Source of the DNA: Amycolatopsis deserti
GTDB taxonomy: Bacteria > Actinomycetota > Actinomycetes > Mycobacteriales > Pseudonocardiaceae
Direction: 5' to 3'
DNA length: 64,000 nucleotides
Assembly (NCBI RefSeq): GCF_014653945.1
Contig: NZ_BNAU01000011.1
Span: forward strand, 124,001-188,000
In this document: positions 1 to 7,888 of the stretch, piece by piece
How positions within the stretch are numbered: position 1 is the stretch's first letter
Layout: each line of letters begins with the position of its first letter
The notes under the pieces: generated by a model
What the model saw: the letters and a program-made list of their open reading frames with translations, nothing else
Told to the model about the DNA's origin: nothing
The model's database searches: none
Made by a program: the position numbers and the translations under genes

Positions 1-1370
1 TGCAGCGTGAGCAGCCGCGCCGGGCCGACCTCGTCGCCCCAGGCCAGCGGGCCGCGCGGGTAGCCGAGCCCGAGCCGCACGCCCAGGTCGATGTCCGCCG
101 GCGCGGCGATGCCCTGTTCGGCGATCGAGGCGGCCACCGACACGATCGAGGACACCAGCCGCTGAGCCACCCCGCCCTCGACGTCCCGCACCACCGAAAC
201 GCTCTTCTCGTCACGCGCGAGCACCGCGCGTGCGTCCCGGGCCGCGGCCGGGTCGGCGGCCGGGGTGATCGCCAGAACTCGGCGATCGGTCCGGATCGAC
301 AGCGGGTCGACGCCGAACGTCCGCTCCGGCGGCAGGCCCTGCGCGGCGATCGCGGTCGCGACCGTGGTGCCCCAGGTCGTGACGAGCGCGACGGCGTCCG
401 CGGTCACCGTGTCGGCGACCTTCGCCCCGGCTTCGGTCAGCGCCGCGCGCAGCTCCTCGTCGTCCGTCCACACCGGACGATCGGCGTCCCCGGTGACCGG
501 CTTTTCGCCGGGCTTTTCGGCGCCTTCGGAGTAGTCGAACCAGCCCTGCTTCGTCTTGCGGCCGTGCAGGCCCGCGGCCACGCGGTTCGGCGTCAGGAAG
601 GACGCGCGCAGCCGGTCGGAGTAGCGGAACCCGGCCCAGATCGACTCGATCACCGTCGCGGTGACGTCCAGCCCGGTGAGATCCATCAGCTCGAACGGGC
701 CCATCTTCAGGCCCAGCACGTCCCGCGCGATGCGGTCCAGCTCGGCCGGGTCGGCGGCCTGGCGCTCCAGCAGCGCGAGCGCCTCGGTGACCAGGCCGCG
801 CCCGGCGTGGTTGATCAGGAAGCCCGGCGTGTCCGAGACGACCACGGCGTTGTGCCCGGTCTCGCGGACCAGCGCGGACACCGTGTCCACCACCTCGGGC
901 CGGGTGCGGGCGCCGGGGATCACTTCGACGATCTTCATCAGCGGCGCCGGGTTGAAGAAGTGCAGGCCGACCAGCCGGGTCGGATCCGACAGCCGCGCGG
1001 CGATCTGCGTGACCGGCAGCGACGAAGTGTTGGTGGCGAACACCGTCGAGGCCGGCAGCGCCTTCTCCAGGTCGGTGAACAACGCGGCCTTGGTGTCCAG
1101 GTCCTCGCGGATCGCCTCGATCACCAGGTCCGCCTCGCCCGGCTGGGCGGGGGAGTCCAGCGGCACCAGCCGCTGGCCGATCGCGGCGGCTTCCTCGGCG
1201 GTGCTGCGGCCCTTCGCCACGGCCCGGTCGAGCATGCCGCGGATGAACTCCACAGCCTCGCCGACCGACTCCGGCCGGGCGTCGGCCAGCTCCACGGTGT
1301 GCCCGGCGGTCGCCGCCCACTGGGCGATCCCGCGGCCCATCACCCCCGTCCCGACGATCCTGATGCGCAC
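1..1370 (-). CDS. 3-hydroxyacyl-CoA dehydrogenase (3' end outside window)
   Basis: NAD-dependent 3-hydroxyacyl-CoA dehydrogenase of the PaaH/FadB2 type, oxidising a 3-hydroxyacyl-CoA to the 3-oxoacyl-CoA in beta-oxidation or ring-cleavage product degradation. About 456 residues are visible. The N-terminal Rossmann motif is GTGVMGRGIA, followed by IEAIREDLDTK, the NTSSLPVT stretch and the catalytic-domain segment LVGLHFFNPAPLMKIVE, then FLINHAGR. A second C-terminal dehydrogenase-type domain runs off the window edge. The GTG start at 1370 has AAGGAG six bases upstream. An in-frame ATG at 1385 overlaps the stop of the preceding CoA-transferase gene and is the alternative start. It is the third gene of the leftward LysR-linked operon; its substrate is not identified. 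Confidence 0.88.
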   Translation of the reverse strand, partial: MRIRIVGTGVMGRGIAQWAATAGHTVELADARPESVGEAVEFIRGMLDRAVAKGRSTAEEAAAIGQRLVPLDSPAQPGEADLVIEAIREDLDTKAALFTDLEKALPASTVFATNTSSLPVTQIAARLSDPTRLVGLHFFNPAPLMKIVEVIPGARTRPEVVDTVSALVRETGHNAVVVSDTPGFLINHAGRGLVTEALALLERQAADPAELDRIARDVLGLKMGPFELMDLTGLDVTATVIESIWAGFRYSDRLRASFLTPNRVAAGLHGRKTKQGWFDYSEGAEKPGEKPVTGDADRPVWTDDEELRAALTEAGAKVADTVTADAVALVTTWGTTVATAIAAQGLPPERTFGVDPLSIRTDRRVLAITPAADPAAARDARAVLARDEKSVSVVRDVEGGVAQRLVSSIVSVAASIAEQGIAAPADIDLGVRLGLGYPRGPLAWGDEVGPARLLTL

Positions 1371-1381
1371 GGTTCTCTCCT

Positions 1382-2137
1382 TCATCGCAGATACACCCGC
1401 TCCGGGTCGACATCCTCGCGCAGCAACCGTAGTTCGGCCTCGCTCGGTGGCGCGATCACCGTCACGTCGTCGGCGACCTTCAGCGGCCAGCCGGTGGCCG
1501 CGCGCGCCTGCTCCACGGTGGCGCCGGGGTGCAGGGCGACCAGCCGCAGCTCTTCGCCGGGGCCGCCGCGGGCGAGGATGCCCAGCTCGGTGATCACCTT
1601 CGTGACGCCGAGCCCGAACGGGGTCACCCCGTCGGCGAGCGCGCGGTCCGGCCCGGGCGAGGTGCAGAAGTCCAGCTCGTCCACAAAGGACCGCGGATCG
1701 TGGCGGCGCATCACCACGAACACCTCGCGCGAGTTCGCCATGACCTCCATCGCGCCACCGGGACCGGGCAGCCGCACCTTCGGGGACTGCCAGTCGCCGA
1801 TCACCGACGAGTTCAGGTTGCCCCAGCGGTCGATCTGGGCGGCGCCGAGGAACCCGACGTCGATGTGCCCGCCCTGCAGCACGTACCCGAACAACGCGGG
1901 CATCGACAGGACGGCCTCGGCGCCGGTGATCAGCACCGCGTCGGCGATGGTCTCGGGCAGGTGCGAGGGGTGCGCCCCGCAGACGCCCGACTCGTAGACG
2001 ATCTCCAGGTCGGGCGCGACGGTCAGGTGCGCCAGCGACGCGGCCAGCGTGGGCAGGCCGATCCCGGCGAACACCGTCCGCTTGCCGGCCAGCTCGCGGG
2101 AGGCGACGACGGACAGGATTTCGCTCGACGTGGTCAC
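1382..2137 (-). CDS. CoA-transferase subunit B (beta)
   Basis: Small subunit of a family I CoA-transferase (glutaconate/3-oxoadipate CoA-transferase or IpdB-like), 251 aa, working with the upstream alpha subunit. Visible family features are KRTVFAGIGLPTLAASLAH near the N terminus, VYESGVCGAHP where this superfamily carries its active-site glutamate, and GFLGAAQIDRWGNLNSS. The GTG start overlaps the stop of the alpha gene as GTGA, so the subunits are translationally coupled. The stop is followed immediately by the dehydrogenase gene. The acyl group cannot be read from sequence; linkage to a permease and a hydratase suggests catabolism of an imported organic acid. Confidence 0.87.
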   Translation of the reverse strand: MTTSSEILSVVASRELAGKRTVFAGIGLPTLAASLAHLTVAPDLEIVYESGVCGAHPSHLPETIADAVLITGAEAVLSMPALFGYVLQGGHIDVGFLGAAQIDRWGNLNSSVIGDWQSPKVRLPGPGGAMEVMANSREVFVVMRRHDPRSFVDELDFCTSPGPDRALADGVTPFGLGVTKVITELGILARGGPGEELRLVALHPGATVEQARAATGWPLKVADDVTVIAPPSEAELRLLREDVDPERVYLR

Positions 2138-3069
2138 TTCTGCAGCCTCCGTCCGTAGTTCACCGGCTCGCTCAGGGCTTCGCCGACGGCGAGGCCCGCC
2201 CAGAACTCGTCGCCCAGCTTGGCGACGTACTCGGCGTGGTCGGCGGTGCCGTGCACCCACTCCGCCATCCACGCGGCCAGTTTCTCCTTGTCCCTGCTGA
2301 TGCCCGACCAGGAGCGGTAGAAGGCGTTGTCGCGGTCGTAGTAGCCCTGCGCGAACGACGGGTGCGCGCCGCGCGGGCACTCGACCACGGCGTCCACGGC
2401 GTGCGCGGGCACGACCGTGCGGTTGGGGTCGGAGCGGATCACCTCGTCGGCGACGATCTCCTCGACCACCACGATGGCTTTCTCCGCGGCGTACACCGCT
2501 TCGGCCTGGATGCCGGTCAGACCCCAGATCTGGGTGTTGCCGGCCCGGTCAGCGCGCTGGGCGTGGATGATCGTGACGTCCGGATTGAGCGGCGGGACGA
2601 CGTAGATCTGCTCGTCGCCGTAGGGCGAGGCGACCTTGCGGATGTTCGCGTTGACCCGCGGCAGGTCGGAGCCGGCGTAGGAGCGCAGCGGGTAGAACGG
2701 CAGGCGCTGCGCCCCGGCGAGGTAGCGGCAGATCATGCCGTAGTGGCTGTACTCCTCGAAGTCCAGCGGTTCGGGGTCGGCGTGCTCGATGCGGCGGCGC
2801 AGTTCGCCCAGCGAGCCGGCCGAGGAGTTGCCGACGAACGACGACACCAGCTTGCGCACGCAGCCCCCGGCGAGCATCTGGTCGACGACGATGTCCGCGG
2901 TCATCCGGACGACGGTGAGGTCGCGGCGGCCCTGGCGGATGATCTCGTGCCCGGCCGCGGTGGGGATGAGGTGCGTGAACCCTTCCAGCGAGACGGTGTC
3001 CCCGTCGTGCACGAAGGCCGCGACCGCGTCGCGCAGGCTCATCGTCTTGTCCGGACCCGGGCGGGGCAT
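2134..3069 (-). CDS. CoA-transferase subunit A (alpha)
   Basis: Alpha subunit of a heteromeric CoA-transferase, 311 aa. It contains the SLRDAVAAFVHDGDTVSLEGF N-terminal segment, then SSFVGNSSAGS and VNANIRKVASPYGDEQIYVVP, and ends with a helical segment typical of GctA/IpdA-like proteins. The ATG at 3069 has GAGGAG eight bases upstream; an earlier in-frame ATG at 3138 lies inside the promoter block and is rejected. It is first gene of the operon 3069-1 and divergent from the LysR gene; the shared intergenic region carries a probable LysR site. It is not close enough to PcaI to assign a 3-oxoadipate role. Confidence 0.87.
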   Translation of the reverse strand: MPRPGPDKTMSLRDAVAAFVHDGDTVSLEGFTHLIPTAAGHEIIRQGRRDLTVVRMTADIVVDQMLAGGCVRKLVSSFVGNSSAGSLGELRRRIEHADPEPLDFEEYSHYGMICRYLAGAQRLPFYPLRSYAGSDLPRVNANIRKVASPYGDEQIYVVPPLNPDVTIIHAQRADRAGNTQIWGLTGIQAEAVYAAEKAIVVVEEIVADEVIRSDPNRTVVPAHAVDAVVECPRGAHPSFAQGYYDRDNAFYRSWSGISRDKEKLAAWMAEWVHGTADHAEYVAKLGDEFWAGLAVGEALSEPVNYGRRLQK

Positions 3070-3107
3070 CGTCGCGCTCCTCGAAGCTCGTGGGTTGGGG
3101 CGGTCTT

Positions 3108-3146
3108 CACCGTGCCAGGAACATTGATTAGAGTCCAATACCGAAT
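3108..3146 (-). promoter_or_regulatory. LysR-linked promoter/operator, copy 1 (CoA-transferase operon)
   Basis: Read leftward, a 17-nt block ATTCGGTATTGGACTCT (3146-3130) is followed after 12 nt by TGGCACGGTG (3117-3108). Both blocks recur in the same order and orientation at 4107-4146 in front of the permease. The first block ends 60 nt before the alpha-subunit ATG. TTGGAC inside it could serve as a -35 element, and CCGAATTCGG at 3141-3150 is a perfect palindrome. Assignment to the neighbouring LysR protein is inferred from position. Confidence 0.72.
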
Positions 3147-3176
3147 TCGGGTCAGATCAAGACGGAGACGGTAATA

Positions 3177-4079
3177 ATGGAGTTGCGTTATCTGACGTCG
3201 TTCCTGGCGGTGGCGGAGGAGCTGCACTTCGGGCGCGCCGCCAAGCGGTTGCAGATGGCGCAGCCGCCGCTGTCCCAGCAGATCCGGCAGCTGGAGAAGG
3301 AGCTGGGGGTCCAGCTGTTCGAGCGCAACACCCGGTCGGTGCGGCTGACCAGCGCGGGCGAGTCCTTCCTGGGCCCGGTGCGGCGGGTGATGGAGGACCT
3401 GGACATCGCGACGAAGGCCGCCCGCGCCGCCGGCCGGGGCGAGTACGGGCGCGTGACGGTGGGGTTCGCGGGGGCGTCGAGCCACGAGAGCCTGCCGCTG
3501 CTGACCCGGGCGGTGCGGGCCGCGCACCCCGGGCTGGAGCTGGTGATGCGCGGGCAGACCTACGCGAACGTCGCGCTGGCGAGGGTCGCGGACGGCTCGC
3601 TGGACCTGGGGTTCGTGCGGTTGCCGATCACCCAGCCGGGCGTGGAGGCGCGGGTGATCGACGAGGAGGAGATGATCTGCGCGCTGCCGTCGGACCACCC
3701 GCTGGCGCGCCTGGACGAGGTGCCGGTGGAGGCCCTGGCGGAGGAGCCGTTCGTGAGCTTCCCGGCGAACGCGGGGTCGAGCGTGCGGGATGCGACGGTG
3801 CGGGTGTGCGTGTCGGCCGGGTTCAACCCGCGGGTGGTGCAGGAGGCGCCGGATTCGTACACGATCCTGGCGCTGGTGGCCGCTGGGGTCGGGGTGACGT
3901 TGACGGTGTCGTCGTGCCAGCACATCCAGCAGACGGGGCTGGCGTACCGGCGGCTGGCGGGGGAGCCGGTGCGGTTGCAGGCCGCGTTGGCCTGGCGGCC
4001 GGACAACCCGTCGGCGGCTCTTCGCACGGTGCTGGCGATCGCGGAGCAGGCGTTGCCGACGCCTGTCCGCGCCCAGTGA
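3177..4079 (+). CDS. LysR-family transcriptional regulator
   Basis: LysR-type regulator of 300 aa, the normal length. The N-terminal winged helix starts MELRYLTSFLAVAEELHFGR and continues with RLQMAQPPLSQQIRQLEKEL, close to the CatR/BenM group that controls aromatic-acid operons. The remainder is a periplasmic-binding-protein-like effector domain. It is transcribed away from the CoA-transferase operon and towards the permease, with the same operator-like sequence on both sides. It probably controls both units and itself. The effector is unknown; a CoA-pathway intermediate is plausible. Confidence 0.92.
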   Translation: MELRYLTSFLAVAEELHFGRAAKRLQMAQPPLSQQIRQLEKELGVQLFERNTRSVRLTSAGESFLGPVRRVMEDLDIATKAARAAGRGEYGRVTVGFAGASSHESLPLLTRAVRAAHPGLELVMRGQTYANVALARVADGSLDLGFVRLPITQPGVEARVIDEEEMICALPSDHPLARLDEVPVEALAEEPFVSFPANAGSSVRDATVRVCVSAGFNPRVVQEAPDSYTILALVAAGVGVTLTVSSCQHIQQTGLAYRRLAGEPVRLQAALAWRPDNPSAALRTVLAIAEQALPTPVRAQ

Positions 4080-4106
4080 GACGACCATCGTCTTACCGAC
4101 CCCGTC

Positions 4107-4146
4107 ATTCGGTATTGGACTCTTCTAGGTCCTGTTTGGCACGGTG
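4107..4146 (+). promoter_or_regulatory. LysR-linked promoter/operator, copy 2 (permease-maoC operon)
   Basis: ATTCGGTATTGGACTCT at 4107-4123 is identical to the block at 3146-3130. After 13 nt, TGGCACGGTG at 4137-4146 repeats the second block. The 17-mer ends 63 nt before the permease ATG, against 60 nt at the CoA-transferase operon. The matched order, orientation and distance suggest a duplicated, co-regulated promoter. Confidence 0.72.
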
Positions 4147-4186
4147 TGCGAGCAACACGGGATCTCAAGGGAGAGAGAAAATCACC

Positions 4187-5497
4187 ATGAGCACGGCCAC
4201 GGCGGCCAGGCGAGCGGGCATCGGGTCGTTCATCGGCTCGACCATCGAATGGTTCGACTTCTACATCTACGGCACCGCGTCGGCGCTGGTCTTCGACAAG
4301 GTCTTCTTCCCCGAACTGGACGGCGCGCTGGGCACGCTCGTCGCGTTCGCCACGTTCTGGGTGGGCTTCCTCGCCCGGCCGCTGGGCGGGATCATCTTCG
4401 GCCACTACGGCGACCGCCTCGGCCGCAAGAAGACCTTGGTCATCACCCTGCTCATGATGGGCATCTCGACCACGCTGATCGGCGTCCTGCCCTCCTACGC
4501 CCAGATCGGCGTCGCCGCTCCGCTGCTTCTCGTCGCGATCCGCATGGTGCAGGGCATCGGCCTCGGCGGGGAGTGGGGCGGCTCCGTCCTGATCGCCTCC
4601 GAGCACGCGCCCAAGGGCAAGTCGATCCTCTACGGCGCGTTCGCCCAGCAGGGCTCGCCCGTGGGCAACACCCTGAGCACCGTCAGCTTCCTGGCGATCA
4701 GCCAGCTGCCGGACGACGCGTTCGTCTCGTGGGGCTGGCGGGTGCCGTTCCTGTTCTCCGCGCTGCTGGTGATCGTCGGCCTGTTCATCCGGCTGCGGGT
4801 GGCCGAATCGCCCGCGATGGCGAACCTCATCGAGCAGAAGGCGGTCGCCAAGCTGCCGTTCACCGAGGTGCTGCGGACCCAGCCGCTGCTGATCGTGCTC
4901 GGCATCGGCGCGTGCACCATCGGGCTGTCGGCCACGTACTTCAAGTCGACGTTCGCGCTGTCCTGGGCCACCTCGGACCTCAGCTTCGACAAGAGCTCGT
5001 TCCTGACGATCATCCTGGTCGCCAACATCACCCAGATCCTGGTGCAGCCGTGGGGCGCGCTGATCGCCACGAAGATGCGCAGCTGGTCCCGCGCGGTGAT
5101 CGTGATGCTCGTGCCGGAGATCCTGCTGATGCCGCTGATGTTCCTGTTCATCGGCACGGAGAACTACGCGCTGGCGATGGTCGGCACGGTGGTCGCGACC
5201 GTCCCGCACTGCCTGTACTACGCGGCGCTGGCCGGGATGCTCGCCAGCCGGTTCCCGGCGAACGTGCGCTACACCGGCATCTCGCTGTGCTACCAGCTGT
5301 GCGGGACGCTGCTCGGCGGCACCACCCCGATCGTGGGCCAGTTCCTGCTGAGCCAGACCGGATCGATCGTCGCCGTGATCGTGTACGCGGTGTTCCAGGT
5401 GCTGCTGACGCTGGGCTGCATGCTCGCGCTGCTGCGCAAGCCCAACTACGACGAGCGCGCCGGCGAGGAGTCCAGCGCGCAGGCCGTCGCGGCCTGA
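4187..5497 (+). CDS. MFS permease, metabolite:H+ symporter (MHS) type
   Basis: Membrane transporter of 436 aa with twelve predicted hydrophobic segments. The N-terminal STIEWFDFYIYGTASALVF segment is the hallmark of the MHS subfamily (alpha-ketoglutarate, shikimate and proline/betaine permeases). Between helices 2 and 3 the MFS motif appears as GHYGDRLGRKK, and RMVQGIGLGGEWGG follows. The ATG has AAGGGAGAG upstream. It is probably the uptake system for the acid processed by the CoA-transferase and dehydrogenase opposite. It is followed after 14 nt by a MaoC gene in the same transcript. Confidence 0.9.
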   Translation: MSTATAARRAGIGSFIGSTIEWFDFYIYGTASALVFDKVFFPELDGALGTLVAFATFWVGFLARPLGGIIFGHYGDRLGRKKTLVITLLMMGISTTLIGVLPSYAQIGVAAPLLLVAIRMVQGIGLGGEWGGSVLIASEHAPKGKSILYGAFAQQGSPVGNTLSTVSFLAISQLPDDAFVSWGWRVPFLFSALLVIVGLFIRLRVAESPAMANLIEQKAVAKLPFTEVLRTQPLLIVLGIGACTIGLSATYFKSTFALSWATSDLSFDKSSFLTIILVANITQILVQPWGALIATKMRSWSRAVIVMLVPEILLMPLMFLFIGTENYALAMVGTVVATVPHCLYYAALAGMLASRFPANVRYTGISLCYQLCGTLLGGTTPIVGQFLLSQTGSIVAVIVYAVFQVLLTLGCMLALLRKPNYDERAGEESSAQAVAA

Positions 5498-5511
5498 GGG
5501 GAGTGACTGCG

Positions 5512-5970
5512 ATGCCGGTGGTGGCGAACGGGATCCCGGAGATCCTGGCGCTGGCGGGGCGCGACCTGGGGTACTCGTCCTGGCGGGAGGTGACGCAGGA
5601 GCTGATCGACGCCTACGCCGAGGTGTCCGGGGACCACCAGTGGATCCACACCGACCCCGAGCGCGCCGCGCGGGGCCCGTTCGGCCGCACGATCGCCCAC
5701 GGGTACATGACGCTGAGCTGGGGCATCCCGATGGTCGCCGAGCTGCTGCAGGTCACCGGCGTCGGGATGGCGCTGAACTACGGCGTGAACAAGGTCCGCT
5801 TCCCGGCGCCTGTCCCGGTGGGCAGCCGGGTGCGCCTGCACGCCGAGATCGCCGCGGTCGAGGAGGTCGGCCGCGGCGGGGTGCAGGTGACGCGGAAGTT
5901 CACCTTCGAGATCGAGGGGGCGGAGAAGCCGGCCTGCGTGGCGGAATCGCTGACGCGCTACTACCCGTAG
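5512..5970 (+). CDS. MaoC-like (R)-specific enoyl-CoA hydratase
   Basis: Single hot-dog-fold MaoC dehydratase of 152 aa, hydrating an enoyl-CoA to a 3-hydroxyacyl-CoA, the substrate class of the dehydrogenase at 1370. The hydratase-2 signature is present in the segment SGDHQWIHTDPERA: catalytic Asp and His lie four residues apart in the D-x4-H pattern. It is followed by GPFGRTIAHGYMTLS. The ATG at 5512 follows GGGGAG; an in-frame GTG at 5503 is possible. It follows the permease in the LysR-linked transcript, so uptake, CoA activation, hydration and oxidation are encoded together. Confidence 0.9.
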   Translation: MPVVANGIPEILALAGRDLGYSSWREVTQELIDAYAEVSGDHQWIHTDPERAARGPFGRTIAHGYMTLSWGIPMVAELLQVTGVGMALNYGVNKVRFPAPVPVGSRVRLHAEIAAVEEVGRGGVQVTRKFTFEIEGAEKPACVAESLTRYYP

Positions 5971-5971
5971 G

Positions 5972-5997
5972 GCGTATCGGATATGCCGGCGATACGC
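5972..5997. promoter_or_regulatory. Inverted repeat between maoC and the kinase locus
   Basis: GCGTATCG (5972-5979) and CGATACGC (5990-5997) form a perfect 8-bp inverted repeat with a 10-nt loop. It directly follows the maoC stop and precedes the -10-like TAGGCT at 6007. It could be a terminator stem for the upstream transcript or an operator for the two-component locus; no U-tract follows. Confidence 0.45.
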
Positions 5998-6006
5998 GGT
6001 CCTGCC

Positions 6007-6018
6007 TAGGCTGGGCGG
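6007..6018 (+). promoter_or_regulatory. -10 box of a leaderless promoter for the two-component locus
   Basis: TAGGCT lies exactly six bases before the ATG of the response-regulator remnant, the spacing of a leaderless actinobacterial transcript. No convincing -35 hexamer is seen. It suggests the kinase gene is still transcribed from the original promoter of the lost regulator gene. Confidence 0.5.
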
Positions 6019-6081
6019 ATGCGCGTGCTGATCGTGGGGGACGGGCCCGACCGGATCGATACCGGCAGTGCTCATGCGTAG
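6019..6081 (+). pseudogene. Response-regulator remnant (internal deletion)
   Basis: A 20-codon frame, MRVLIVGDGPDRIDTGSAHA, then a stop. The first residues match the beta-1 strand and acidic turn of a response-regulator receiver domain (usual form MRVLIVEDEP). The stop overlaps the kinase start as in intact regulator/kinase pairs (ATGCGTAG). The simplest reading is a large internal deletion that kept both ends of the regulator gene. The canonical acidic pair reads GDG rather than EDE, and no receiver or DNA-binding domain remains. A short leader peptide is the alternative. Confidence 0.6.
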
Positions 6082-7153
6082 ACGCCCCGCGCTGAGCGCC
6101 CGGATGAAACTCACCCTCAGCTACGCCGGTTTCCTCCTCCTCGCCGGCGTGATCCTCTTGGCCGTGGTCTGGGTGTTCCTGACGCAGTCGGTGCCGGAGC
6201 GCGTGCTCGGCGCGCCGGGGCCGCCGCCGCACGTTCTCCGCCTGCTGCCTGCCGTCGTCCCCGCCGCGGTGACCTCGCTGGCCTTCCTGCTGTTCTTCGG
6301 GCTGCTGGGCGGATGGGTCCTCGCCGGCCGGATGCTCGCACCGCTCACCCGGATCACGGACGCGGCGCGGAAGGCGGCGAACGGGTCCCTGTCCCACCGG
6401 GTCCGGATGGACGGCCCCGAGGACGAGTTCCGCGAGCTGGCCGACGTGTTCGACACGATGCTCGAACGACTCGAATCCCAGGTGTCCGAGCAGCAACGGT
6501 TCGCCGCGAACGCCTCCCACGAGCTGCGCACGCCGCTGGCGATCTCGCAGACGCTCCTGGACGTCGCGCGCAAGGACCCGACGTGGGACCGGGAGGAGCT
6601 CATCGACCGCCTGCACACGGTCAACACGCGCGCGATCGACCTCACCGAGGCGCTGCTGCTGCTCAGCCGCAGCGACCGCCGGAGCTTCACCCGCGAGCCC
6701 GTCGACCTGTCGCTGATCGCCGAACAGGCCGCGGAAACGCTGCTGCCGCTGGCCGAACGGCGCGGGATCACGCTCGAGGTCACCGGAGAGGCCGCGCGGA
6801 CCGCGGGCTCGGCCGAGCTCATCCTGCGGACGGTGACGAACCTCGTCCAGAACGGGATCGTCCACAACCTCCCCGAGGGCGGGTCCGTGACCGTCCACAC
6901 CGGACCCGAGGGCGGCGCGAGCGTGGTGCGGGTGGAGAACACCGGGCACCCGCTGCCGCCGGAACTGGTGCCGACGCTGACGGAACCGTTCCAGCGCGGC
7001 ACGAAGCGCACCCGAACCGGCGAGCACGCGGGGGTCGGCCTCGGGCTGGCCATCGTGCACAGCATCGTCGGAGCCCACGACGGGACGCTCGAGCTGAGGC
7101 CCCGCGCCGGCGGTGGGCTCGTGGCGGTGGTGCGGCTGCCGGCTGCGCCGTAG
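6074..7153 (+). CDS. Sensor histidine kinase (orphaned)
   Basis: Membrane histidine kinase of 359 aa. Two hydrophobic helices lie near residues 15-38 and 60-85, followed by a HAMP linker and a HisKA domain with NASHELRTPLA (phospho-acceptor His about residue 149). The HATPase domain has N-box NLVQNGIVHN and G-box GVGLGLAIVHS. The sensor loop is very short. The start is ATG 6074; GTG 6068 is also in frame. The cognate response regulator is reduced to a remnant, so the kinase must signal to another regulator or be non-functional, although all of its catalytic boxes are intact. Confidence 0.9.
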   Translation: MRRRPALSARMKLTLSYAGFLLLAGVILLAVVWVFLTQSVPERVLGAPGPPPHVLRLLPAVVPAAVTSLAFLLFFGLLGGWVLAGRMLAPLTRITDAARKAANGSLSHRVRMDGPEDEFRELADVFDTMLERLESQVSEQQRFAANASHELRTPLAISQTLLDVARKDPTWDREELIDRLHTVNTRAIDLTEALLLLSRSDRRSFTREPVDLSLIAEQAAETLLPLAERRGITLEVTGEAARTAGSAELILRTVTNLVQNGIVHNLPEGGSVTVHTGPEGGASVVRVENTGHPLPPELVPTLTEPFQRGTKRTRTGEHAGVGLGLAIVHSIVGAHDGTLELRPRAGGGLVAVVRLPAAP

Positions 7154-7348
7154 TTTGGTTGCTCCCAGCGGGGAGTCGGATCCGTTTCGGTGGTGGAGCT
7201 CGTGGCCTCGGTGCGGCTGCCCGGTGCGCCGTAGCGCCGCGGGTTGCGATTGCCCTTGCGGGGGGTCGGGATCGGTCTCGCGCCGATGAGGGCCTGTGGT
7301 CGGTGCGGCTGCCCGGCGCGCCGTAGCCCCAGCGGGCACGATCGGCCC
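7114..7348 (+). repeat. Three tandem copies of the kinase 3' end plus hairpin
   Basis: The last eight codons of the kinase (7130-7153, ending GCGCCGTAG) recur at 7211-7234 and 7303-7326 with only a few changes. The flanking sequence is repeated too: GCTCGTGGC precedes copies 1 and 2, and a GGTTGC...CCC...GCGGGG...GTCGG block follows them. The first follow-on block can fold as CTCCC-AGCG-GGGAG. The third copy contributes the CACGAT -10 of the next gene. There is no other gene in this 195-nt gap. Confidence 0.75.
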
Positions 7349-7825
7349 ATGCCGGGAACCGAGATCCGCCCCGCCCGTCCGGAAGAACTCGAGACCGTCG
7401 CCGGGTTGCGGTGGCGGTGGGTGGCCGAGCGGGACGGGCCACCGCCGGGGGTGGAGCGGGACCGGTTCGTGCGGGAGTTCGCCGCCTGGGCGCGGCAGCA
7501 CGCGGCCACCCACCGGTGCCTGGTCCTCGTCCGGGACGGCGCCGTGATCGGGATGGGGTTCCTCGCGCTCACCCCGCGCGTTCCGGCGCCGTACACGTTC
7601 ACCCGCGCCTCCGGCGACGTGCAGTGCGTCTACGTCGTGCCCGAAGCACGCGACACCGGCCTCGGCGGGCGGCTCATCCAGGGGCTCCTCGACTTGGCCG
7701 CGGAGCTGGGGCTGGAGCGGGTGACGGTGCATTCGTCGTCGCGGGCGGTGGCGGCCTATCAGCGGCACGGGTTCGCCGTCTCGCCGTGCCTGCTGCAAAC
7801 GGTCCTCCTCCCACCGGCCCGTTGA
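7349..7825 (+). CDS. GNAT-family N-acetyltransferase
   Basis: GCN5-related acetyltransferase of 158 aa. The acetyl-CoA loop is seen in VYVVPEARDTGLGGRLIQGLL (a V-x5-R/T-G-x-G-G/R pattern), followed by VTVHSSSRAVAAYQRHGFAVS, the usual C-terminal substrate/CoA segment. The ATG is preceded by CACGAT exactly six bases upstream and no ribosome binding site, so it is probably leaderless. It stands alone between the kinase and the IclR gene; its substrate is unknown. Confidence 0.85.
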   Translation: MPGTEIRPARPEELETVAGLRWRWVAERDGPPPGVERDRFVREFAAWARQHAATHRCLVLVRDGAVIGMGFLALTPRVPAPYTFTRASGDVQCVYVVPEARDTGLGGRLIQGLLDLAAELGLERVTVHSSSRAVAAYQRHGFAVSPCLLQTVLLPPAR

Positions 7826-7888
7826 CCGCCGCCGACGTCTGCTGCGCCCGCGTCGACCTACCGAGCGGCTGACCCGCAGGCGCGCGAT

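Noticed and set aside
211-1413. A 400-codon leftward frame overlapping the dehydrogenase.
   Set aside because: It reads as Arg/Gly-rich sequence without a domain, whereas the neighbouring frame gives a textbook 3-hydroxyacyl-CoA dehydrogenase starting at 1370.
6019-6081. The 20-codon frame as a functional leader peptide controlling the kinase.
   Set aside because: Its sequence matches a receiver-domain start and retains the typical regulator/kinase overlap, so a deletion remnant is the simpler explanation. The leader-peptide idea is kept only as an alternative.
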